From NCBI GenBank assembly GCA_012934845.2, contig WNNJ02003462.1:1-64000 (forward strand): 64,000 nucleotides of DNA, read 5' to 3'. Positions 55,814 to 64,000 of the stretch are shown here, piece by piece. Made by a program: the position numbers and the translations under genes. The stretch comes from Pomphorhynchus laevis (Eukaryota; Acanthocephala; Palaeacanthocephala; Echinorhynchida; Pomphorhynchidae). Position 1 is the stretch's first letter. Every line of letters begins with the position of its first letter. The notes under the pieces are model-generated. The model was not told the origin of the DNA and did not search any database. It saw only the letters and a list, made by a program, of their open reading frames with translations.

Positions 55814-58285
55814 TTATAGCTCTAGGGGAATCTGATCCCTAGAACCGATCCAGCACGCCGCCTTACGAGTGAACCACCCGGGGTCTGCCACCCCCCGAAG
55901 GATCCACTCGCGACGGACGATGTCAGGTAAGCGGGACACGAGTAGCTTCAAGAACATTAGTCTTTGCTCAGGGGGACGTCCTCTCGAGAAGAAGACTAAC
56001 CCCGAAATAGCCCAGGTGCCCCAAAGGCGCACCTGAGTTACCTCCTTTAATGACAGATGTTGGGCCCGTTTCAGGGCCCATCTAGCTCTCTTTAGGATAC
56101 GTTTAAGTCTATCCAGGTCAGACTTGGCCGACCAGTTCACGGTCACAGTGAACCCAAGGTATCTTACTCGACTAGTGAAGGAGGGGATTTGGTCGTTGGG
56201 CATAATGGAGGATAAGGCAGAGATTGCTAATCTCTTAAGCTTTTTCCTCGTCGCAGGGGCGCCATGAAAAACTACCACCTGCGATTTGGCGGAGTTTACA
56301 ATAAGATTGGACTGGGGAAGCTGGTCTTTTAATCTTAAAAAGAATTGGCTGATGTCGGAGACTACGTCTTTGCACCTACGTCCAGTGAATAGGGCTGTGG
56401 TATCATCAGCATATACCACAAGACGTTTTTCACGTTTGAAAATTTTGAAAAGTTGTATGGAGGCAGCAAGATATAAGATAGGAGAAAGTGGGGAGCCTTG
56501 AGGCACTCCTGTAATGGGGTAGAACTGACTCGCATCAGGGTCGTCTTCATAGTAGAACCGCTTGGTATACAGCAGTATCTCCACCCTGTTAACAATTCTC
56601 GCAGGCAACCCTAAGGACCTAAGAGAAGAGATAACGAAGGGAATGGAGATACGGTCAAATGCAGCCGAAAAGTCTAAGAAAACAGCCACAACTAATTGAT
56701 GACGGTTCTCCCGACAGAACTGCTGCACCTCACATACTGCAGAATGTACCGAGCGCCCTTTAACGAACCCATGAAAACCAGGTGGGATTAAGTGATGCCT
56801 AGTTAAATGGTCGCGGATTCTACGCGCAAGCGCTTTTTCGTAGATCGAAACGAGGGAATTTTGTATCGAGATGGGCCGCAGGTCTCTTGGAGAGCCAACA
56901 GGATTTCTCTTATGGATAAAAATTCTCTTACTAATATTGATGCCTGCTACATCAGAAGGTGATTCTAAAAGCATGGTGACGGCCACTTCTCTCCTTTGAT
57001 CGGCAGTCAGAAGCTGACAGACCCGAGAAGAGAGTGGAGCGATGGTTTTGGAGGTGCCCGGAAGAGGCCCCCAGGCGTTGAGAATCTCAGGAACTGAGAC
57101 ATCCCTACTCCTGAAGTCTCCCCAAGGCGGGATTGGTTGCGGTGATTGCGTGGCTCCATAATTATGTAGGGCTAGTGACTCTTCCAAAACTTTATCCAGA
57201 CCGATACTGCCTATCCAACCAGAAGCTCTCTCCTTCCAAGAGACAGACTTCTCTTTCTTGAATATCTTCCAGAAGGAAGACCGGGCTGGATTAAGGGAAG
57301 CAATGCTAGCCCTATCCTTACCCAGCTGGAACCTATATCTAGTGCTCCAGTATTCTTTCGAGAGAACCTGACGCGCAGAAGCAGAGAGATTGGGTGAATG
57401 AAGCAGGTGTGCAAGGGTCTTGAGTTTTGTCGGAGTGGGGCAATAAATTCTACCTTTATAGGTAATTGATAAAATCCCGGTAGCTTGCGAAGAGAGGTAG
57501 GTATTAAATTCGGTCAGACTCTCATTCCCTATTCGGGGGAAGCGGCTGATAGCTGCCTGGAAGACTGCCACTCTGATTGGATCAAAGCAGAATCTCCGGC
57601 GAAGCAGCGTATCCTCCTCAATCCGCCAACGAATAAGGTCATGAGAGGTGGTCAGATGTTGACGCGACTGTTCAGTACAGAAGGGCTTAAGCAGCCACCT
57701 CTCATGAATCAGTAGAAGGTCGAGGAGTGAGTTTGTTGTTGAGCAATGAAAGGTGGGGGATGGTGGTTTGTGAATGAAGTACCGGTTCCTGGCTCTGCGG
57801 TGTGCAGCATTAATCCAACGACCAGTTCTGTCGTTGAAATCGCCTAGTATCATGTCGTAGCCGCTGTCAAGGATATTATCCAGGATGTCCCGATTCTTGT
57901 GAATCTCCCCTGGACGAATATAGACATTGGCCAGACTGAAGCGTTTACCGTTCTTACAGAGTGAAACTACCAAACAAGACAGGGCTGGACAAGAATAATT
58001 TAATAGGAGGGACGATCTTAAGGAGCATTTAACTAGGGTCAAGAGTCCTTGAGATGAAGAGGAGTGAGGCGGGGTTATATAAGGAGTAAAGTCTGAACAG
58101 ATGTGCTTAGGGATAAATCGAGTAATGTCCTCGGGTCGACGGATAGACCGCGTCTCCTGAAGGACTATAACATCAGCATCTCGGCCTGAGAGAAGTCTAA
58201 GGGCAGAAGCTCCTCCCAAATTCCACTGAACGATGTTCAGCGAAAAAGGGTCACCGTTACCAGACATTGTGTTTAATCGGTTCAC
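55814..58285 (-). CDS. Element B ORF2: endonuclease plus RT, 823 residues
   Basis: Complete frame from ATG 58285. The endonuclease holds SLNIVQWNLGGASALRLLSG, VIVLQETRSIR, LGDFNDRTGRW and SHDLIRW (residues about 10-230). The RT holds LRPISIQNSLVSIYEKALAR, FHGFVKGRSVHSA, VFLDFSAAFDRIS, GVPQGSPLSPILY and VVYADDTTAL (about 480-650). The C-terminal domain includes LGFTVTVNWSAKSDLDRL and ends in a WILRG...WF...CWIG region. There is no RNase H. All catalytic boxes look canonical and there is no internal stop, unlike elements A and C. It would nick DNA and reverse-transcribe element RNA in the nucleus. Confidence 0.9.
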   Translation of the reverse strand: MNRLNTMSGNGDPFSLNIVQWNLGGASALRLLSGRDADVIVLQETRSIRRPEDITRFIPKHICSDFTPYITPPHSSSSQGLLTLVKCSLRSSLLLNYSCPALSCLVVSLCKNGKRFSLANVYIRPGEIHKNRDILDNILDSGYDMILGDFNDRTGRWINAAHRRARNRYFIHKPPSPTFHCSTTNSLLDLLLIHERWLLKPFCTEQSRQHLTTSHDLIRWRIEEDTLLRRRFCFDPIRVAVFQAAISRFPRIGNESLTEFNTYLSSQATGILSITYKGRIYCPTPTKLKTLAHLLHSPNLSASARQVLSKEYWSTRYRFQLGKDRASIASLNPARSSFWKIFKKEKSVSWKERASGWIGSIGLDKVLEESLALHNYGATQSPQPIPPWGDFRSRDVSVPEILNAWGPLPGTSKTIAPLSSRVCQLLTADQRREVAVTMLLESPSDVAGINISKRIFIHKRNPVGSPRDLRPISIQNSLVSIYEKALARRIRDHLTRHHLIPPGFHGFVKGRSVHSAVCEVQQFCRENRHQLVVAVFLDFSAAFDRISIPFVISSLRSLGLPARIVNRVEILLYTKRFYYEDDPDASQFYPITGVPQGSPLSPILYLAASIQLFKIFKREKRLVVYADDTTALFTGRRCKDVVSDISQFFLRLKDQLPQSNLIVNSAKSQVVVFHGAPATRKKLKRLAISALSSIMPNDQIPSFTSRVRYLGFTVTVNWSAKSDLDRLKRILKRARWALKRAQHLSLKEVTQVRLWGTWAISGLVFFSRGRPPEQRLMFLKLLVSRLPDIVRREWILRGVADPGWFTRKAACWIGSRDQIPLEL

Positions 58286-58302
58286 CCGGGATTACCACGC
58301 CC

Positions 58303-59565
58303 TCAGGACGTACTAGAAGTGGAGGGGTTTCCCCCAACACCACTAGACATCCTTTGGACCGGCACTTCCCCGGAGGGAATAGTATCTTCATTTTCCCTGG
58401 AAGTGAGCTTCCCTCTCATCATCTTCCCCACCTTGACAGGTGCAACCACCTTGACAGAGGATGATCTCTTCTTCGATACAGGTGTAGAGGTCGAAGTCGT
58501 TGTAGATCCAATACAGCTATTAAAGAAGGAAGAAAAATATAGGGATTGCTGCAAAAGTTGCTCCCTTATTTCTGTTAATTCCTTGGCCATTGTGCTTTGA
58601 ATTGTTTTAATTATTTCGCCATCTGACATCATCCTGTCAGGAATCGCCGCAGCAGAAAATGATTTCTGTTGAAAAGTTTTCGGTTTAAATAAATCTCGGT
58701 ATTCTCTGAAAATCCTACATTTGCGTGAAAAAGATGGATGAGGGCCCCCGCAGTTTATGCAGAAGGCCGAGTGTTCGCACCGGGAAGAATTCAACAAGGC
58801 CTGGCAATCATCGTCACCACATATTCCGCAGACCTTGGTTCCACTGCAGGAGGACTGCCAGTGACCCCATTGGTGGCAGACGTTACAGTGGGGATATATC
58901 ATATTGTCTTCAACCAGAATTTCAAAGGAAAGATTGTAACCAAGGAAAGGGTTGGATTTAGAATTACTTAGCGTCAAGGCATTTTCGGAAGTAGTATTTG
59001 CGAAAGCAATTGGAATAATTCTTCCACTATTACTATGAATTCTTCTTGCAGAAGAGAGATTAAATTTCTTTTTTAGAAGTTCCAAATCCTCATCTTCAAG
59101 AGCATCTGGAAAATTGTTGATCTTTACGGAAGAGAAAATTTCTTTCGATTCGAGTCGCCCAATCTTGAAGAGATTCTCACTAAAATAGGTCTTATATTCT
59201 TCCAACATACCGGAAGAGATAAATGACACTTTGAGAGTGTTCTCATAAGTGCGAACTCTATTGAACAGTATACGATTATTGTATTTGTCTACAAAACCTC
59301 TCAAAAACTTCTTAAATAAATCCTCAGTTTTTGTGGGAGTCAAGGATGTAATGATTAACAGATTCCTTTCTTTAGGTATAGGAGAGAGAAGTTTCCCATT
59401 AACAAAACTATCAAATAAATCATTACTAACCTTTTTTGCAGTCTCATTGTTCGAACTTACCCCACCAATCTTAGAAATATCATCTTTTTTTCCAAAATCA
59501 GACGTTTTTTCATTCATTTTGCTTGAGCAGTTTACTTTCTTTGATCCTCCGGTAGCGCTACACAT
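58303..59565 (-). CDS. Element B ORF1: zinc-knuckle RNA-binding protein
   Basis: The likely start is ATG 59565 (MCSATGGSKKVNCSS), giving 420 residues. The frame stays open upstream only because it reads through the TA microsatellite as Ile-Tyr repeats. An acidic/Ser-rich N-terminus is followed by an RRM-like region (NLLIITSLTPTKTEDLFK, SVKINNFPDALEDED) and Cys/His knuckles near residues 240-310: CNVCHQWGHWQSSC, KVCGICGDDDC and CINCGGPHPSFSRKC. The C-terminus is Ser/Lys-rich. It is expected to bind element RNA. ORF2 begins 17 bases after its stop, suggesting reinitiation. Confidence 0.85.
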   Translation of the reverse strand: MCSATGGSKKVNCSSKMNEKTSDFGKKDDISKIGGVSSNNETAKKVSNDLFDSFVNGKLLSPIPKERNLLIITSLTPTKTEDLFKKFLRGFVDKYNNRILFNRVRTYENTLKVSFISSGMLEEYKTYFSENLFKIGRLESKEIFSSVKINNFPDALEDEDLELLKKKFNLSSARRIHSNSGRIIPIAFANTTSENALTLSNSKSNPFLGYNLSFEILVEDNMIYPHCNVCHQWGHWQSSCSGTKVCGICGDDDCQALLNSSRCEHSAFCINCGGPHPSFSRKCRIFREYRDLFKPKTFQQKSFSAAAIPDRMMSDGEIIKTIQSTMAKELTEIREQLLQQSLYFSSFFNSCIGSTTTSTSTPVSKKRSSSVKVVAPVKVGKMMRGKLTSRENEDTIPSGEVPVQRMSSGVGGNPSTSSTS

Positions 59566-59629
59566 TTTTTGCGAAAAAATGAATTCGATGCTCCAAGCAA
59601 AATTACTATTAAATACAGTGTATATTACA

Positions 59630-59635
<6 letters not shown>

Positions 59636-59705
<70 letters not shown>
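59636..59705. repeat. (TA)n microsatellite, right of element B
   Basis: Pure TA tract at element B's 5' end, continuing into TTTCCGTAAATATATTTG. Together with 55627-55686 it brackets the element. Confidence 0.95.
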
Positions 59706-59707
<2 letters not shown>

Positions 59708-60019
59708 CCGTAAATATATTTGTAACGCACTTCTAATCATATAGCCAAAAGGCATATTGATTAGCCCCGCTTAGAAGTTGTATAGTGTTGAACACGCTCA
59801 CTGTTCTGTTACCGCAAAATAGATTTACCAAAAATACCTACATTGTAATTATATATCACATAACAAACAGGATATCAGTTAGCCTTACCTTAAATTTACT
59901 TGTTCTAATTTCCGATAAGCTTTTATGGTGATCATTAACATTGTTTGATACTTTTTATTACACATGCATTTTAAAAAAAGCAATCTTATAAGATTTACTG
60001 TGACGAATGATAAAACAAC

Positions 60020-60165
60020 TTCTACAGAAACTGTTTAAATGCTAAAAGTAGATTTATTTCTTAATTAATGTAAATGTTACGATCTCTTACACAATGTGGT
60101 ATACAAAATTGGAAGTTTTTATTGAAAAAAATAATGTCATAAATTTAAAATCCAGTTGCTTATAT
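60020..60165. repeat. 147-base direct repeat, right copy
   Basis: Counterpart of 55112-55259, in direct orientation 4.9 kb away. Differences are a few substitutions and a one-base indel in an A tract. Confidence 0.85.
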
Positions 60166-61085
60166 TTAACGACTGAATTATGAAAGGCTTTTCATTCATG
60201 TATACTACGGTGTGAAATATTCTCGATATTTAATTATTTCATGATAATCAACTAATATATTCTGACGCTGAATTCATTTGCCCTAAAAAATGAACAGACT
60301 TTTTTAAACTTAAAATTTGCATTTAATAGGTCAATCATAAACTTAAATTATTTATATTGTAACAATCGCAGTTCGTTTGACTGGTGTGCAATGCAGAGTA
60401 GAACTTACATGTCAGTTTTAGTAATCGAATTTTTGAATGTTTGCTATTTTTTGATAAAAATTAAAATAAGCCAAGAATATACCCTGTAATTTAAAGCTTT
60501 TAGTGGTTATATCAATATCTACAAGGTTATAAAATCTTCTAGATGATAAAATCCGTGTACCACCAATCAGAAAGATTTACTTAAAATATAAAACGAAATA
60601 ACAATACTTTACATATATCAATAGAAAAACATTGCATTTTAACCTTCGTTAATGATTTGTAGCGATATGCTCTTGTTATTATCTGCTGCTGTGAAAGCGT
60701 TCAGATATAAACGTACTCGCTTCATTCAGTTATGAATGTTGTTAAAACTTTTGCTGTGAGTTTTTGAAAGTATTCATCTCGTTTCAACTTTAAATGGTCA
60801 TAAAATATCATCATATATTGATAAAATATGGAACAGTAAAATAGTTAAATATGCAAAATGTTCTTGTAATGGCAAAGTCATAATAAATTAATACTTAATA
60901 ATAATCCCGTTATTGATTTAATAATTTTGGAATTGTAGTTTGTATTTTATTCATTATCTAAAATTATTAAATGTTTCTTATCAATACTATAATTATTTTT
61001 GTTTTTTGAATAGTTTCTATGTCATTGTTTTTGTTTTGGTGTTTTTAAATAAATGATTTTCTTAAATAAATAACAAGTGTCAATC
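60166..61085. other. Intergenic, nothing recognised
   Basis: AT-rich; no ORF, RNA or repeat of note. Confidence 0.5.
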
Positions 61086-64000
61086 TAACTGAAAACAACA
61101 AAACATAAAAACCAAACAGAAGGTAATTTAACACCAATTTTCGCAGCCTTCCAAATCATGTCATCACGGCCTCCGGTCCAGAGGGATCTAAGCTCTCCAA
61201 CCAATCCAATATACCGCCTTCCGACTGAAGCACCCGGGGTCTTTCACCCCCTCCCGAAAAATGCAAAAGAGGCGAACTATGCTGGGTAAACGAGAGACAA
61301 GCAGCTTAAAAAGCCTTAGCCTTTGCTCCGGGGGACGTCCTCTAGGAAAGAAGACTAATCCCGAGATAGCCTAAATACCCCAGATGCGCACTTGGGTTTT
61401 CCTATTCAATGACAGATGCTGGGCTCGTTTCAGGGCCCGCCTAGCTCTCTTCAGGATACGTTTAAGTCTATTCAGGTCAGCTTTCACCGACCAGTTTAAC
61501 GTAACGGTGAACCTCGGGTATTTTACTCGACCCATGAAGGTAGGGAGTGGTTTATTAATCAAAATGGAAGAGAGTGCAAAGAGCGCTAATCTCTTTAGTT
61601 TTTGCTTTGTTGCAGGAGTGCCATGGAAGACAATCACCTGCGATTTAGCATAGTTTAAAATAAGATTGGACCGGGTTTACTTGTCTTTTAATCCTAAAAA
61701 GAATCGGCTGATGTCCGAGACTACGTCTTTGCACTTGCGTCCAGAGATCAGGGCTGTAGTATCATCAGCGTATACCTTTAGACGTTGTTCGCGTTTAAAT
61801 ATTTTAAAGAGTTCAATGGAAGCAGCAAGAAACAAGATACAAGAGGGGACCCTTGAGGCACACCCGTAATAGGGTAGAACTGACGCGCATTAGGGTCGTC
61901 TTCATAAAAGAAACGCTTGAAGTACAGCAGTATCTCCACCCTATTAACAATTCTCGCAGGTAACCCAAGGGACCTGAGAGAAAAGATAACAAAGGGAATG
62001 GAAATACGGTCAAATGCAGCAGAAAAGTCAAGGAAAGCAGCCACAGCAAGTTGATGACTATTCTCCCGACAGAACTGATGTACTTCACCTACAGCTGAAT
62101 GAACCGAGCGACCTTTGACGAACCGATGGAAACCTGGTGGGATTAATTTTCGCCTACACATGGTCGCGGATTTTACGCGCACACACTTTCTCGTAAATGG
62201 AGACGAGGGAATTCTTAATCGAAATGAGCCGCATATCTTTAGGACAATAGACCGGATTGTTCTTAGGTATAAAAACTCGTCTACTAATGTTGATGCTGGC
62301 CACATCGGAAAAAGCGGTTAAAAACATTGTGACGGCCACTTCTCTTCTTTGTTCGGCTGTCAAAAGCTGACAAATACGAGAAGAGTGTGGAGCGACGGAT
62401 TTGAAGGTGCCCGGAAGATGCCCCAGAAGTCAAGAATATCTGTGACAGATAGGTCTCTACTCCCAAAGTTTCCCAAAGGCGGGATTGGCTGGGGTGATTG
62501 AGTGGCTCCATAATTATGTAGGGATAGTGACTCCGCCAAAACTTTATCAAGACCAATTTTACCAATCCAGCCTAGTGCTCTATCGTTTCAACAGATAAAT
62601 TTCTCTCTTGAATATCTTCCAGAAGGAAGACTGAGCTGGATTAAGGGAAGCAATGTTAGCTCTATCCTTACACAGTTGGAACATATATCTAGAGCTTCAA
62701 TATTCATTCGAGAGAGCTTGTCTGACAGAAACAGAGAGATTGAGAAGATGGAGCATAAATGTTAAGGTCTTGAGTTTTGTCGGAGTGGGATTGTAAATAC
62801 GACCTTTGTAGGTAGTCGAAAGCATCGTGGTAGCTTGCGAATAGAGGTAGGAATTTAATTCGGGCTTGCGAATAGAGGTAGGAATTTAATTCGGTTAGAC
62901 TCTCATTACCAATTCGGGGGAAGTTTTGAATAGCTGCCTGAAAGAAAGCAACTCTGATAGAATCAAAGTGGAATCTCCTTCGAAGCAGCGTATCCTCTTC
63001 TATCCGCCAAGGAATCAAGTCATGAGAGGTGGACAGATGTTGTCGCGACTGCTCCGTACAGAGGGGTTTCAACAACCACCTCTAATGGAGCAGTAATAAG
63101 TCGAGGAGTGAATTCGTTGATGTGCAATGAAAGGTGGGGGACGGTGGTTTGTGAATAAGATAATTGTTCATGGCTCTGCGGAAGTGCTGCATCAATCCAA
63201 CGACCATATTTGTCGTTGAAATCACCAAGTATCATGTCATAGTCGCTGTCAAAAATCCTATGCAGAAGGTCACGGTTCTTGTGAATTTCACCTGGACGGA
63301 TGCAGTCATTGGCTAGACTGAGGCGTTTACCGTTCTTACAGAGTGATATAACTAAACAAGACAGGGCTGGACAAGAATAGTTTAGTAAGAGGGAAGATCT
63401 TAAGAAGCATTTAACTAAGGTTAAAAGACCTTGAAATGAAGAGGAATAAGGCGGGGTTATATACGTAATATAGCGGGAACTGATATGCTTAGGAATGATT
63501 CGAGTAATGTCTCGGGGAAGACGGATAGACTGCGTCTCCTGAAGTAGTACTCTGCATTGTGATGGACGAGTTGTATGGGATTTCCCAACCTAGACAGAGC
63601 TATGGGCAGAAAGGTCGCCCTTCTCGCCACTAGCCCCAACTAGAGAAGACACTTCTCCGCGGACAATATCTTCATTTCTCTTTTATTCTGCCTTAATAAG
63701 CTTTCCAATCTTCACAGGAGGCACAGCATGGGCTGATGCCCCCTCCCTTTTCTTTGATTAGGGGACAGAAACTGAAACCGGCGGAGCCGAAAACAACAAA
63801 GCAAACTGGCTGGCATTCAGTACTTGAATCTCCTTAAGCGTAGCCTGCTTAGTAGATTGTATTAACTGCAAGATGTCTCGGTCTGACATTTTGGACACAG
63901 CAGTCGCGGCTCTAGTAGGTGCAGGTTTCTGCGTCAAGAGGTGACAGCAGACATAAGCTTTGAAAGCTAAACACTTCTGGGCTCAAGCCGGGTGTGCCCC
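61086..64000 (-). pseudogene. I/R1/Jockey-group element C, decayed, cut by window edge
   Basis: The element has the same layout as A and B but is broken into many frames. From its 3' end it shows VKYPRFTVTLNWSVKADLNRL near 61500, FVKGRSVHSA and FLDFSAAFDRIS near 62000-62110, GVPQGSPL near 61870, and endonuclease pieces SHDLIPWRIEEDTLLRRRF (about 63010) and LGDFNDKYGRW (about 63220). A 24-base stretch near 62850-62875 (CGAATAGAGGTAGGAATTTAATTCGG) is duplicated in tandem. ORF1 remnants start near 63640 and continue past the window end. It is older than A and B. Confidence 0.85.

Larger units (their letters stand above)
55690..59635 (-). mobile_element. I/R1/Jockey-group element B, apparently intact
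   Basis: A two-ORF non-LTR element related to element A, with both ORFs open and 17 bases apart. It lies between two (TA)n tracts, so it seems to have inserted in the microsatellite tail of the RTE fragment. Its 3' end shares TTATTTAAGAAAATC-like sequence with elements A and C, and no poly(A) is seen. Exact ends are obscured by the TA tracts. Confidence 0.85.

Noticed and set aside
59566-59730. N-terminal extension of element B ORF1 with Ile-Tyr repeats
   Set aside because: It is the TA microsatellite read in frame. ATG 59565 is the natural start and the upstream part lies outside the element.
1-64000. tRNA or rRNA genes
   Set aside because: No cloverleaf with the usual B-box sequence and no rRNA-like conserved block was seen by eye. 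A tRNAscan-SE run would be needed to exclude weak candidates.

Overview
This is an AT-rich eukaryotic nuclear window, almost certainly from an arthropod and plausibly an insect. One host gene is recognisable: mitochondrial ribosomal protein S18C at 51763-52509, with a 54-base intron. Most of the rest is transposable elements in several layers of nesting. Families seen are a Penelope-like element (PLE) whose GIY-YIG domain lies upstream of its reverse transcriptase (RT), CR1/L2-like elements, I/R1/Jockey-group elements, RTE, a PHD-finger non-LTR element, Ty3/gypsy elements and hAT relics. There are no prokaryotic features.

1-17240: a head-to-tail PLE tandem with an 8.1-kb period. Both copies carry the same CR1/L2-like insertion inside the GIY-YIG segment, so the duplication followed the insertion. 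At 13602-15253 sits the most unusual object of the window: about four near-identical 370-base units preceded by a 161-base segment, the whole bounded by a perfect 11-base direct repeat. Each unit is rich in hairpins and carries hammerhead-ribozyme-like boxes. It resembles a retrozyme, but I could not build a complete canonical hammerhead.

17241-40570: older debris. In order: a non-LTR element with a Cys-rich first ORF (18955-20995), a decayed CR1/L2-like copy (21856-23495), an antisense gypsy pol (23597-24760), a PHD plus RT element (26150-28760), a foldback repeat (28893-29163), an RTE endonuclease (30950-32290), a hAT transposase relic broken by a CR1/L2-like fragment (32560-34955), a second hAT relic, and two gypsy elements in opposite orientations (36290-40211).

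40571-47458: a minus-strand copy of the same PLE, interrupted by a 3.88-kb I/R1/Jockey-group element with a perfect 8-base target-site duplication. The PLE ends beside a perfect 39-base palindrome.

47459-64000: a mostly element-poor stretch with the S18C gene and a gene-like remnant containing two in-frame TGA codons. Then comes an I/R1/Jockey-group element (55690-59635) with both ORFs open, lying between two (TA)n tracts that appear to be the tail of an older RTE fragment, and finally a decayed relative running off the right edge. All assignments rest on motifs read by eye; no database search was possible.
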